DNA of 64,000 bases from Rhododendron vialii (Eukaryota; Streptophyta; Magnoliopsida; Ericales; Ericaceae): assembly GCF_030253575.1 (NCBI RefSeq), contig NC_080564.1, positions 5,748,501 to 5,812,500 on the forward strand, in the 5' to 3' direction. This document shows, in pieces, positions 21,660 to 34,900 of this stretch; positions within the stretch are counted from its first letter, which is position 1, and the number at the start of each line of letters is the position of its first letter. The notes beneath the pieces were generated by a model. The model was not told where the DNA came from, made no database searches, and was given only the letters and a program-made list of their open reading frames with translations. Both the position numbers and the translations under genes were made by a program.

Positions 21660-24600
21660 GGTTTGAAATTTGTTTTGTTGTGTTCATGTTGAATTAGATT
21701 TTATCTTTTGAATGTGCTATATTTTGCTGATGTAGAAACCAAACACAGTTAGTAACAATGGTTCAGTTAACAGCAGGGTGAAGAATTCTGTCTTTACTGT
21801 GAAAATTACTTGTGCTTGATTTGGCTGGATAAAGTTACATGCTTAGTTCAGAATCTATTTTGCTCTTATTCAGGTTTTACGTGGATTTTTTTATTTTATG
21901 TTTTTGACTATCTGATCTTATATGGATGTACAGATCCTTTTGTTTGGCTCCTCCACTGGATTCTCTTCAGGTTAATGTGAATATAATAATGGAAAGAAGG
22001 AAAAAATATTGTGCTTTTTGCATTTTAAATCAAGACTTCATAATAACTTACACTTGAACTGCATAGGCAATATGATATGCGCCCAGATAGGGTATGCTGA
22101 ATAGCTTTCTCACTCTCATTGACATTTACAAGTTGTAATTGCTCCTAGTCTCCTGGATCTCTTTTACTTTCTTATCTGTATATTTTATTTTCTTAGTTAA
22201 AGTATAGCGAAGATGGTGAGGAAACTAAAATGAAAGTGGAATGTCAAATCCAAGAATCTTTAATTAATGTAGTTGTTAGGAGCTTATTTTCAAAAGGTTT
22301 GTCAGTTTATTGTTTATGAGATTAGGTTTCTCTATAGAACTAGGATATTTAGAAGGTTAGTGTTTGTCTTGTACTTAATAAGTTGCTAGGAGCTTAGGTT
22401 TAGAAGAGTTCGGTAGTTTTTTACTTTGTTTTTTCAACATAACTAGGATATTTGGGTTATGGAAGTATGAGAAAAATGGTTGAGGGAGTAGATGGTGTTC
22501 CATTCGGTATGTGTCTAGTTGAAGGAGAGAGAGGAAGACGGGATTGAAGGGAACTGGTTCTTCTGTTTGGTACAGGAGATAGGTAGACGGAAGAGAGGAC
22601 AAGAAAGAGTGGGGGATCCATAAATCCTCTTGGCTCACGTTACGCTATCCACCCAATGGGCCGGCTACCAGATAAGGATCTATTTTATTCTCACTTTCTT
22701 AGCCTTTTGTTCCTTGAGAGGATAGTTGGAATTTAAAACCTCTTTACGTCCTTTGGTTTGAGTATTTCGATCATGGATATGGGTATGGAAAAGGAAATGG
22801 AAAAGATGAAGGATGTAAATCATGTAACCCTTGAGAGCCATTGTGTCCTTTAAGTTTTCTATTTCTTTGTTCTCCTTTCATTGGCCAAATCCTTGATCCA
22901 GATAGAGCCTAAATTGTCTCAGCCAAGCTTCAATCCCTTAGAGTACCCATTTCCTTCCTTCCATTCTTTCCCTCCTTTACATCATTGCCACCAAACTTGG
23001 TGTCGAGGCCTGGGGAATCTGGCTGATGATTGGGATCTTTTATTTTAAGGATTTGTTCAACACTGTTCTGTTCCGTGCAAGTGCGGTGAACTTGTAGATT
23101 AATGGAAGAGGAGCATTCAGTACCTTGTTTGTACATAACCCATCATGTTTGCTAGGTAATAAAATGTAGTCTAGAACAAAGATAAATGCTACTTTGAAAT
23201 CATTTTAAGACGAGGAGGTTTATTATCGAAATAGAAAGCGTGACCTCCACAATGGCATATGACCGGCTTATTACTTTTGACGATTGATTAGGAAAGAGAG
23301 GTTAGGTAGGACATTTCCTCGTGAAATGTATATGTGCTCCAGATGGGAATGTCATCAGACAGCTGCAAGAAGAAATGTTCTTTGTTGTTCACAGTAGTGA
23401 TGGATTATCTCATTTTGCATTATACTATCGGAAGTTGTTACAGGATCAGAGGAAAGGACTGTTAATTGGTTGCACTAATTGGTTGTTGGTTGGGCTGGCC
23501 TAGTTTAAGGATTATGGCAATATTACTACTGTAGTAAATACAAGTAGGGTATCAGAGGAAAGCTCACTGTGTGATCTTGCCTGAAATGGAGAAATATGTC
23601 ATATCTCTTGATGTGCAGAAGGTTTTCTTTTGACGTGTAAATATTGGTAAATTTGGTGGAGGGCAATTAATCTTATTATATGACTCATGTCTTGTTGATG
23701 TGAAGTGATGTTGTGCTTCTTTGCCTCGAGAATTTGACAGGATCGAGTTAAAGTCTGATTTCACCTTGTGCGTTAGATATGGTCTCTTGGTCCCCTATAA
23801 TCATTTTTTTTTTTTGCGATTCAGGATCAGAACATCTTTCTGGTTTTGACTGAATTAGGCATCTGCTAGCTCGATTCTGAAAGTCCATGTAACGTTATTA
23901 AGCCAGTTTGTTGGTTTCATATGCTGAGTAAAAGACTAGAATAGCTAGCCCTTGTGGGTACCCTCTCGTATCCTGGCATATGCGTCAACCATTTGTTTGA
24001 ATCATGATAAATGTTGGAAGTTGGAACAACAATACTCCTCTTTCCTTACATTTTTTGAATTGAATTTGGGTAGACCTTCAACTTTCATCATCATCATCAC
24101 CTGATTATGCTCATTGTAATCCCTTCGGTGAAAATTCGGTGTTTCATAATCTGCTTTATATTTTTTGCGGGTTGTGTAAGTTATTATGCAATAGCAAGGT
24201 GATTTGATCTACACAGAAGTTTTGACAAAAAAAAAAAATTACGACAACATTGGATAACATAAGACTTGCGTTAGTTCAGAAGTGTGCCAGCATTCATGAT
24301 GAGAAGGGAGAAGATATGCATTATAAGCCATTAAGCGTTACAATGCTCGGTTCTCTCATAGCCTCTCTTTTTTCCTCTTCTTCTGTCTGTTACATAAATC
24401 TTGCTCGAAAATACAATCGATATACAGTACTCTGGGAGGAATGTAATGTACAGTATATCTCAAATAAACAGCAGTGGTGTAACTAAAAGGCGTATCTCTT
24501 GCCTCGACCCTCAGCCTCTGTAAGAAACCCTATTATCTATGTAGTAACTCTGGGATTACAGTATAGTTCAAAAATCTCAGGACAATGTCAAACAAACATC

Positions 24601-24788
24601 AGTGTATCACTGGAAGGCACTTCTAGGGCAACATTCCTTCCCAAGTTCCCATCTTGAAATACATTATTCTATGTCCAGCAAAAAGAAATATATCTTAGTA
24701 TTTGATAAGAATATGTCTCACTATCAAATTCTGTAGATCAGTTCAGTAATATGTGCAAGAATGGAAGTATAAAATTAGAGAATGACCC
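21660..24788. other. Gene-free interval between 2H gene and TBL pseudogene
   Basis: The first few hundred bases include the 3' UTR of the 2H gene. Around 22265-22460 two diverged copies of a roughly 115-bp unit are visible (shared GTTAGGAGCTT/GCTAGGAGCTT and AACTAGGATATTT). The rest is moderately AT-rich with no recognisable domain in any frame. The last 280 bp may be the old 3' UTR of the TBL pseudogene. Confidence 0.4.
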
Positions 24789-25046
24789 TTAACCAAGAGA
24801 CAAGCCATCTTCCCTCCCGAGCATTTCCAACAAAAGATCATTCCAAGCATCAATGGGCCCAGGCAAGCACCAGTGGACACAATCATCATAGCCCTTCATC
24901 CATTTGTTAACCCAGTAAGATCCGGGGTGCCCATCTGGCCTCAACAACATAGCCCTAGTAACATCCAAAGATTGTAAGTTTATCCCACTTTTCTCCCCAA
25001 TCTTTTTCGGCCTTTCGATTTCCTCCACTTGAATTCTCCTTAGTTC

Positions 25047-25239
25047 AAGTGGAGTAGTGATTCTTAGGATTCGGAGATGTTTTTTCGGCTTGAATTTGTC
25101 ACTGTATTTGCTTGTGTTGCACTTCCATGTGTAGTAGACTTTAGGAGGGCTTTTAAGTCGTATCCTTGTAATCCTGTTTTTCTTGTAACTCTGATCCGTT
25201 TGGATTTCTTAATGAAGATTTGCCTTTCAAAAAAAAAAC
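25047..25239 (+). mobile_element. 5'-truncated LINE 3' stub inside the TBL pseudogene
   Basis: A 193-bp insertion ends in a run of about 10 A on the plus strand, preceded by TTCTTAATGAAGATTTGCC, like plant L1 3' ends. It is flanked by a 16-bp target duplication GAATTCTCC(T/G)TAGTTC (25031-25046 and 25240-25255, one mismatch). Removing it restores the TBL frame LELRRI-QVEEIER. It has no coding capacity. Confidence 0.88.
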
Positions 25240-25305
25240 GAATTCTCCGTAGTTCCAATTCAAACCCTCCCAAGTCAATCTCATCTTCACCCTAAGGACT
25301 AGCCC

Positions 25306-25659
25306 TGTTGGGATTTATCCCACATCGGTTAATTATCTCCTCCAAAACTAGTATATAAGCCTGGGCAGCCTCTCCACTCTTTGTCAATTGGTTTGGAGTT
25401 GGATGCTTTAACATGGTATCAGAGCTAGGCTTTCGGAGGCTTTTCCCCGTTGTTGGTGCCATAGTTGCACTTTGTTTCATTGTGATCCGTGTGTTTCAGA
25501 TCCTTTGTTGACCTCTCCACGTGCAAATCGGGGGTCGCACATGCGGGGGAGTGTTGAGATTTGTCCCACATCGGTTAATTATCTCTTTCAAAACTAGTAT
25601 ATAAGCCTGGGCGGCCTCTCCACTCTTTGCCAATTGGTTTGGAGTTGGATGTTTTAACA
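25306..25659 (+). mobile_element. TRIM retrotransposon, copy 1, in TBL pseudogene
   Basis: Two 108-bp LTRs (25306-25413 and 25552-25659) start TGTTG(G/A)GATTT and end TTAACA. Directly after the first is TGGTATCAGAGC (25414-25425), the primer-binding site for initiator methionine tRNA. Just before the second is a purine tract, GCGGGGGAG. The interior is only 138 bp and noncoding. The flanking 5-bp sequences are AGCCC and AGTCC, a target duplication with one change. The LTR contains TATATAAGCC, a plausible TATA box. Confidence 0.95.
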
Positions 25660-26118
25660 AGTCCTGTTGCAATTTCCTCCATTGTCCCAAGTCCCGTTTT
25701 CGAAATGGGCCGGTGAAAACGTCCATAGAAAAGTCACCATTCCCTTGCATTCATTGCATCCGATGATCCGGCTCGAGTGCCAATCTGAATGACAATCGGA
25801 CAGCAGATTCGAGTCCACAATCTGTGATATTTGGTTCGTTGCAAAAAAACACATCCAGTCATGTTTTTGCCCTGGAATAGGTACATCTTTCAGAAGAACC
25901 AGTGGGCGTCAGAGAGGATCGCGTAGTCTAGGGTAGGTAGTCTTGTGGCACATTTTTCATCAGTCGAAAATGCCGGTGTTTGAGCCGTTGATGAATCTTT
26001 CCTTGGACGACAGAAGAAACTTGGTCCACAGGATCATGAGGGTAAAATCATGGTGAGGGAAGTGCCATGTTCAGAACCGCTATTCCGAGTCCTTGTAAAT
26101 GTCTGTCGGAATTTCCTC

Positions 26119-27645
26119 CTGCAAAAATTTGTAAATGCCTGTTGGGTTATTGTGTGGTTTTTAATTTTTTTTTTCCCAATATTGTGGTTTTTAAATCGGT
26201 TAACAAATTTTTCCGAGTAATTGCTTAAATATGTGTTAGCAAACCTGAAGCTGATTATTAGACAAGGGACGTGTAGGTGCACGTAGGCAGGAAAGTTAAC
26301 TCATTCTGTTTTCATATTCCAAGAGCCTTAGCATCCTTGTAGCCTGTAGGCCAACACAAGTAATCTACAAGAGCATCGTAATTTCTACAAGCAAAGCATA
26401 TTAAGGGTAGGATATTTTGACCCATCGATGCGTTCAGGGTAAACTGCAACCAATGGCTAGGCTAGAAATTTTTATCAAGATAGGCGCGGCGTTGAAAAAT
26501 TTAAACTCCCAGAATCAATCTTCTGAATATATGATGAATACAGTTGTCCACGTTTTTTTTTGGCTAAGCTAAGGTACAAGGTGGAGAAGGGGTTGACTTG
26601 TGTAGCTTATCACCCCTGAGCGTGGCTATAGGGATTTCAAACCTGCAACAGGTTCTAAAAGGATCAGTCACTCATAAATTTCTACCTGCACGTCAAGGTA
26701 CGAGCAGAACAAAGACCTTTTTCACATGGCATTTGGTTTACAAGCGTGTGCTATCGCAAACAAATTCGACCATGTGAGTCTGCAACCATGGAAAAGAACA
26801 ACATTTAAACTCAGCTACTTCGTCAACTCGTCCGCCACCAAATCGTTAGGCATTCCCGCAATCAACTACTAATACTGTTTTAGAGTAATCCACAACTTTA
26901 CATTAAAGCATTAGAATGACTTTGACTTTTACCTTTACGATAGCGTTACCAATTTGAATAATTGACCAAATTTTTCGCACATTCACAGATCAAGTAGGAA
27001 TGGATCTGGTATGAGACATAACTTCCTACTCACCCTGCCTTATTGCAAAAAATTATTTTGTGCTCCACTTCCGAGTATGTAATCCCACACTTTTGTGAGA
27101 GGAACAAGCATTACTCCTGGAGCACAGAATAATCTCATACACTACCCGTCGAAAAACCTTCCTACCCTATTAGTAATAAAATTAGGAACGATAAACAAAA
27201 AGAAATTTCAAACTCCCTTTTTTTTTAAATCCACTCTTTTTTCATCCTCATGAATTTACTATGTTGCCATTTTTCCAATACACTTTATCACACATCCAAG
27301 GGCAAAATTGTAAATTCACATGAATAAAGACAAAAGAGAAAAGATTGTAAAAAGGGGTGTCCGAATCGTTTCCCAAAGAAATAAGCGAAAAGTAGAGAAT
27401 ATCTGGCCCCACACAGAACCAACCGCCTTCCTTTATTTTTAGAAGGAGAAAAAGCACAGCAGAAACAAGGGAGGAAGAAGGCAGCAGTGGAAGTCTGATG
27501 TGGTTTCAAAAGCACATCATTCTAGTCGAGGTTTGGCCTTGTACTTGGTATTTTCCCCAGAACCTTGAACGTTAACTGAAGGCCTCCACTAGTAGACAGC
27601 AGCATGACTCTGATAACAAAGCATGTAAAATCCACTAGTACTGAG
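26119..27645. other. Gene-free interval
   Basis: This interval includes what would have been the intron upstream of the surviving TBL exons. No GDS-motif exon was found in it, on either strand. The sequence is AT-rich without recognisable features. Confidence 0.4.
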
Positions 27646-27960
27646 CATGGTTCGAAATACGGTATCAATTGCAATGTCAGAGTTTCGGGGCATAACAGTC
27701 GTAGCGCAAAGGTCAGTAACTGGAGACATGAAAATATTAAAATTTCGCACAACATAGGGAAAAATCTACCGATACCGTAACGGCCATATTGTGCCCGTAA
27801 CAGCGGTAACAATACGTTACAACCATTACGTAAAGGCCAATACCGTTACATATGCGATTTTTCTTGGCACCACAATATCAGCCATAACAGGACTCGATAC
27901 CAGCCAATACAGTCACATATCGGCAAATTCCATAACGTATCACCGATATTTCAAACCATG
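27646..27960. mobile_element. hAT-like MITE downstream of the SUO-family gene
   Basis: A 315-bp element begins CATGGTTCGAAATA and ends TATTTCAAACCATG. It is bordered by GTACTGAG (27638-27645) and GTACTGAA (27961-27968), an 8-bp duplication with one change. The interior is rich in CGTTACGG/CCGTAACG words that pair with one another. Noncoding. It lies about 1 kb beyond the stop codon of the minus-strand SUO-like gene. Confidence 0.75.
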
Positions 27961-28939
27961 GTACTGAACGAAAATAGCAGCACCAGAGCAAGATTTGCAC
28001 TGTTCTCATTCGAACGTAACAGAGTTGCAAAAGGGGACAGTAATTGAGTTGCGAAATGAGGCAATCCCCAGGTTATAATACATTTAAGAAAGAAATGGAA
28101 ACTATCAACACATCAAACTATGGCGGTTGGTACATGCAATACAGTTATGGATGGAGAGGTGACAAGATACCAAAATCTAAGTAGTCAGGACTCGGGACTA
28201 CAGTTGTAACTATGCAAATAAAAGGGGAGAACAAGAAGATACAAACCAGCTACCTTCAGGGAAGTTCTACAAGCTCAGTTCATATGTGTCAGCGCAAAAT
28301 AGTTACAGGACAGCAGACCAAATGTGCTCTCCAAAAGTTAATATCTACAACGGGAATGGATCCGGAGTTGGCCACCATGTAAGAACAGATTTGAGCAATA
28401 CAGATGCTTCTAGTACTTCAGGTGGTCTTCCAAAGGTGAAAAGAGTTCAACAGCAGAGAATAAAGTGCATCACACCTTCGAACTCATTTCCTCCATAATG
28501 CTCAAAATTTGACCAATTAGTCAACTCACTGCTTGGATTTGCCACCCTCAAAATAGCTGCAAGAGTAAAAAAAGACTAAGGATGAATTTTTGAAACGCTG
28601 AGCTCTGTAAGGCTGCCAAGTATGGCATTTTAAGTTTGCAAAAACTAGTTTTCGAACGCCGCATGCAGAAAATACAAGTATTACACACACTAAAAAAAAA
28701 AATTTGTCAGTTTCAATTCCTACAATCATGTGTATGTTGATGGCCCCACTTCTGAATCAGCTCCACTCTGGAAGATGTACCTCCATGCCTACACAAGACA
28801 TAGAAAACATATCTCTCAGAGTTCTATTTCAAGTGCATTCTATACATAATATGAACTCTGACAAAATCAAGAGTCCAATGACCATAACAAAAGCTTGAAT
28901 AGACGGCTCACCGGATACTAACTATGCACCAACTACGTC
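27961..28939. other. 3' flank / probable 3' UTR of the SUO-family gene
   Basis: There are no recognisable domains on either strand. The part nearest 28939 is expected to be the 3' UTR of the minus-strand gene. The small plus-strand frames in it show no family features. Confidence 0.4.
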
Positions 28940-31900
28940 CTACTGCCATGAAGATTGCTTGTAGCTAGCCCTATCTCCGTCCCGCCCACCATCAGGCTCC
29001 TTTCTTTTCAGTGGTGCCATCTGATACATCTTCATATGCTCATCAGCCGAGACTTGGGGCCCACTAATGGGTAGCTGCCTTAATGTCGAAGACAACCTCT
29101 CGTCTCGACGCTCCAAATCTGTACCACCTGGGCCTGTATTGAGATCCAGGGATTGACCTCCCCATTTTCTATTTTCATGACCAAGATTACTTGTGCCACC
29201 CGGAAGGTTCACCATGTAGGGCCGAGGGTAGTGTGAAGATACTACACCTGAGGGTCCCACCATCTGCGAAGGAATGGAAGGGAAGCAAATGGGCCTACCA
29301 GAGGACGAATCATATGCCGTTGAACCACCTGAATACAAATTTGACGACACAGGAAAATTGGTCTCAAATGGGAATCCTGCATACTGAAATGGGGCAGCAT
29401 GGGAAAAAGGAACAGCAGGAGCGGACGATAACACTGGGCCCCGGTAGAATTCAGGACCAAAAGAGGTGCCACCAGAGGGGGGACCCATGATCCTTGGGGA
29501 CCCAGTAGCAGGAACAATGGGATAACTCTGCTCCCCTCTACCTGAGAGGACAGACGGAATTGCAATGGCTGAGTAGGAGTTGCTTGGTGGTGCGAACCAT
29601 GACGAAAAATTCCCTTGCTCTGCAACATTCATTCTCAAACCAGGGATTGGTGATACAAATTGCACATTGTTTTTGGCACGTGGTGCTGTTTCAGTGGGCC
29701 CTTCCTCAAAACCAGGTCCATTGTTCAAATCAAAGTCCCTAGAACTGGCATTCAACCCAGATTTAGGTAATACACCAGACAATGACGATCTGTTGGACAA
29801 CTGGGGAATTTCCAATTTATGGCTGTTGCTAACTGGAAACTGACCAACATCAGGACACTCACCAACACTGTTCAAATCAAGACCAAGTCCACCACCACGA
29901 CAATCAAGTGGACCAGATTCCAAACAAGTCTCATCCAGTACATTCAGGTCAATGTCGAGACGAGGGCGTCCTTTCTTGCTATCAACAGGAGGGGAATCAC
30001 TTGTACTTATAGGCATTTCCAAAACCTTTCTGGGTTCCGCTGGCCTGAACGCACTGGTAGCAGCTGATCCTTTCCATCCAAGTTCCCCCTTTCTCTTCAA
30101 CAGGTTTTCCGGGGGGAAAAAGGGTCCTTTGGCAGCAGAAGCTACGGTAACTGAAGCTGGAAAGCTAGGAGACATGGAGGAAACAGGAAAAGGTAATGGG
30201 CACAGATACACAGGGGACAAATTTCCTGGAACTGATGATTTGGCAACTTCCCCTTGGGACCCATCATCAACAGGGAAACTTTCATTCAGATCAAAGTCCA
30301 ACTTTACTGAAGAACCACCATTTGCACTGGAAGAACATTCCCCCATCCCACCAGCTTCAGTTTCATCCAACCTAACCCTGATAGACTTTACACACTGTTC
30401 TGTTTGTTGCACAGGGTTAGTGGAAGGCTCTTCATGGGGTGTGGGCCCATCAGGACAGTGACCACTGACATCTTTTGGTTCAGATTTCTCCTCCACACAT
30501 TCCTTGTTTTGACCCAGATTTGATGAACTCAAGTCGGTTAATTGTTTCTCACTCCGCTCAGTCTGACTCACTGCTTTCGATTCAATAGCCTTCTCATCCT
30601 TCATTTCCATGCACACAAAATCAACAGATCCAGAAGGTATAGTAGTAGCATCCTTTTCTCCACCTATAGATTCTAGGTGGCTGTTCGCTGTAATGGGTGG
30701 TTTTTCCTCCGTTAAGATGCCTCTCTTGTCCTCCCTGCCCACATCCAAACAGGATCGAGAAGGTGATGCTTCATTATCTTTCTCAACTTTTTCACAAGCA
30801 GAGTCTTCTGGAAACTTTACTGCACCACTTTCGACAACCTTTTTGTCAACTTTTTCTGTTTCATCGGAATGTGGACTCCTCCCCTTAAGTTTGGAAGTTG
30901 ATGGATTGTTAATTCGCACTCGGACAGCACTTGACTTTCTATGGGCATGCAACTGGTCAGCTCCTTCACCATCCACCTTGTCCCCTTTTGTACCATCTTT
31001 AGAAGAGAGAACCACTGAATCATCCTTTACAAGACCAGGTTTGCCATCTGATTTCAAGTATGAGCCAAATGCATTTCGTTGCAAATCACCACTGGAAGAA
31101 TTAATTTGTCCGCTGCACTCCCCTGTCTTCTCTTCAGCGCATATTGAAGCAACTTTGCCATCTCCAGACAAGTTAGTCGACAAAGGCACAGCATTATTTT
31201 GAGATTCATTCTTAACAAGCGAAAAATCAACAGAATTACCTGCCGTAGCACGATCATTTGCCTCATTATCAGGTAGATCTGAACTTTGAGCGGTATTATC
31301 ATCGAACTGTCTCGATTTCGTATCATTTTCAGAGCAAGAGTCCTCAGGGTCAGATCGTGATACATCAGACCTAGATACCTCTCCAGCAGCCACACTGGCA
31401 AGCAGATTCATCCCAACATCATCACCACCGCCCAAGGCAGTTGGACTAGCTTCAGAGAACTGGACACAGCTTTCAACCAAAGCATTCATAGGGCTGAAGG
31501 AAGCATCATATGACTCCCCATGTTTGGTTGTAGCACCTAATGGTGAAGCAGCAACTTTGGACACTTCAGTTGGCTTCTCACCATCTTCAGCAGTCCTCCT
31601 ATCACTACAAGGAACAACATTTGATGACGCATTACCTTCATCCATGTTTGTGTTTGAGGCCCCGCTAGCTTTTAAGGCATCATCACTTTTCCCCTTGACT
31701 TTTATATCATGATGATCAAGCTTCTCAGACTGTGCTGAAGGAGACACCTTGACTACTGTAGCAGTGGGATCTTCAAAAGAATTTCCATTAGCAGATGGTG
31801 CAGGACTTCGACCAGTGTTCGGCAACCGGACAATCAGTCTATGGCTACTACCATGTTCTACAGGGGGCACATCAGTTGCTCTATCATGAGTCCCTCTAGT

Positions 31901-34900
31901 AGGTGACAACTTTTCAGAAGCCAAGTGCCTACTTAGAGAGGTTAATTTTCCCAAACTAGTTTCCTTTTGAAACCCTGATACGGTTGACCCTTGAGTAACA
32001 ACATTTGACTTCCGAAGGCGAGAAACACCACCTGACATCTTACTTAAATTCACCGAACCAGCAGTAGAACTCCGCCCACGATCACTCGAGCTAGATTGGC
32101 TATTGTTCTGAGAGTGACTGGAACTGCTGCTTTTCTCCTCCTTAATTGTCGCTAGAGGCACATCTGAGGATCCACCACCAACCAAAGCAGTGGAATTCAA
32201 TTCCTTTCCGCTACCTCCAGAAGAAATAACTGATGCAGCTGATTTTGTTGAGCTAGCAGAACCAAGCTTATCACATGGTGTTTTACACGCAAAAGATTGT
32301 GTGGGTCCAAAGGTACCTCCATTACGCCGGTTGTTCCCCACATGAGAAACTTCGGAAAGCACTGACCTTGATGGCCATGAACCACCTCGACTAGACCCAG
32401 ACTTGGCATCAATAATATTCATTTCAGCTTCAACGCGTTTCTTCCATGTGTCAACTAAGCTCCTAGCCTTCTTCTGAATCTCAGAATGTTTATGACTTCG
32501 CAACTGATTCACTGATTTGCCAACGTTACAAGTTTGTAGTGCATGAAGATTTACAGGCAGCTTATCTAATGCTCGAAGCGAAACCAAAAGAAACTCTTCA
32601 ACAGATCCATCACTTTCCTTTTGGTTATTAACATCACCTATCTTTCCCTTGTGAACCTCCTGTAGCCATTCATCCAGAACTGGTAAACCCCTAAGCTGTA
32701 AAAACCAACCAAGGCAATCAAAATTGTCTGTAACAGTTATTACACCAACAAGCATTAACCGACATGCCAAATCTAGTTTCCTTTCTACAGTTCCAGGTTG
32801 CATTAGTTGAACAAATTTCTCAACCCCTTCAAAATCTACAAGCCCGCCATTGTGAGTTATTTTAGCAATCTCAGACCTCAATATGTTGTCTGGACTCAAT
32901 TGACCACAATCTGTATCATCTCCTCTGGAGACACGCTCTCGCTTGACAGGATCAGAGGCTTGCTCGCCCCGATCCCTCTTTTTACCCTTGACCTGAGAAG
33001 GTAAGGGAGAAGTACTGTTATGTATACTTTCTGAACCAGGCCTTAACTGCTGTATTCCACTTTGACCATTCAGGGGCTTTGGAGAGCGTCCCTCAGACTG
33101 CGCTGCTCCATACATTTCTAGACGTGTCTTGTCTAACAACTGGTCTACTTCTTCCTGCCGTTCCTGTCTCAAAACAAAACAACAAAATTTTATCAAGTGC
33201 ATTAGAGATAATGAAGTTGCCAAATTAGAGTGTACATCACCAAAAGAATCTAAATACTCACATTAGTGTAGTCTTTATCAGTTAACCACCATAAACACTT
33301 GTTCTCAGTATCATATACTCTTCTGCACACAAATGAGGATATCCCTGAAGGAAGCTCAACACCTTTACGAAGGAATGTGACTTTACACGGGTGGAGTAAC
33401 GATGCAGCTGGTATCTCATCCCTGTGAAAGGAGTAAAAAACCTCGTTGGGTGCAGCCTCTACCAATGTAGTTTTTCCAAGCTTTATGTCAGCAGGTCGGT
33501 AGAGCCAATTTACAGACAATCTGGGATTTTCCTCTTTGCCTACGATTAGAGAACGGATTACTCCAATGAAAGGTTGGGAATCTTTGGGTGGCTTGAAAAG
33601 TGCACAATCACCTACACAAATCTTGCGTCCATCCTACAAAAACAAGCAAAAGCCTAAGTAGAGAATTTAACTCCGTGGCATACAACAATTGCACTTCTAA
33701 ATGGCAAATTGCTTGGGACATGAATGGGATACGGACTATGGAAATAAAAGCCATACGGACAACCAACAGAAACTACCACTAAGAATGTGAATCATAAAGT
33801 AACTATTACTCTCAAAAGTGGCTTAAAACCTACAGAACGCTTAGCTACTACTCTAAAAAGCGGCCAAAACCTACAAAATGCAAAACTAACTTCATAACTA
33901 ACAATTACTGAACAATTAAAAACCAATCCCAACACAAGGCACGCTGTTAACTGGTTTCACAAGGTCAATAATAAACTTTCTCAGCATTCAATTTCAACCA
34001 CCAAAAATAAAACCCAATAAAAAAAGGAGCTGCAGAAAATCAATCTGAAGACCACTTGGAGGTTTCAATCACTCGTGGAAAATGGCTTCCAATTTACACT
34101 AAATCGGCCACTAGTCCAGAAAACAGCCTTATTTCATTGAATGATCGTTGTTTACCAATTTATCAATAAGTGGAGCTATGATTAACTAAAAGCAACAAGT
34201 TACACACAATGCTGACTGCTGAGTACTAACCAATTTTTTTTTTTTAGAGATACTGGCGTAATTGAAGAAGAATTGGTTGAGGGCAGTTTAAAGATGAACA
34301 ACTGCAACAAGTTAGTTTGGCGGTGGAAATGACTATCTCTACGAATATAGCATACAACCTGTGATGGAACCGAGAATGGCCAAAACTTCAATAAGGAAAA
34401 ACTTACAGTATCCAATAGGCAATAACAACCAAACTGACCAACACAACCACCAACAAATTACAACCATTGAAAGAATGGGCTGACCCAACTACGAAACAGA
34501 ACCTATCAAGGTGCGCAGTTGAAAGAACTCAAATATATGTGAAACCTTTGTTACATGGACTCATCCAACTGTATATTCGTTTCAGAAACTCAATGCTTGG
34601 GCATTGGATATAGAATATTTGACAATGGCACCTGGTTAAGACACCCGGGTCTGCACCTGATTAAGACACCTGGTTCCTATAATATTTATGATGGAAACAA
34701 AACTCTAATTAGCTATACAAGAAACACTCCTGACCTTCCACACGGATTGGATGTAGAAAATCCTTATTTGTCCTTGACCTCTTGACGTCAAGCACATCCC
34801 CCCAATTATTTACCATATATTATCACCAGTGACTATCGTACCTTGTCCAATAAGAATCAATTTTGCCGATACATCCCATATAACTTTTTGAGGCATCATG

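Larger units (their letters stand above)
24789..26118 (-). pseudogene. TRICHOME BIREFRINGENCE-LIKE (TBL) pseudogene with two insertions
   Basis: TBL proteins are Golgi O-acetyltransferases for wall polysaccharides with GDS and DxxH motifs. Read on the minus strand after an acceptor at 26119-26120, fragments run in order: EEIPTDIYKDSE, WHFPHHDFTLMILWTKFLLS, SSKERFINGSNTGIFD, DYAILSDAHWFF, CNEPNITDCG, FSPAHFENGTWDNGGNCNRT, then GGFELELRRI, QVEEIERPKKIG, VTRAMLLRPDGHPGSYWVNK, and finally the DxxH region DDCVHWCLPGPIDAWNDLL. Lesions include TAG and TGA in the first exon segment, lost codons and a frame change after GIFD, a TGA after HWFF, and a TAG after NRTSP. There are two mobile insertions, 25047-25239 and 25306-25659. 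The 5' exon with the GDS motif is not found. It is clearly dead. Confidence 0.92.

Noticed and set aside
29952-31202. Long plus-strand frames of 169 and 197 codons
   Set aside because: They are antisense to the large SUO-family exon and show no family features; the minus-strand frame encodes conserved domains.
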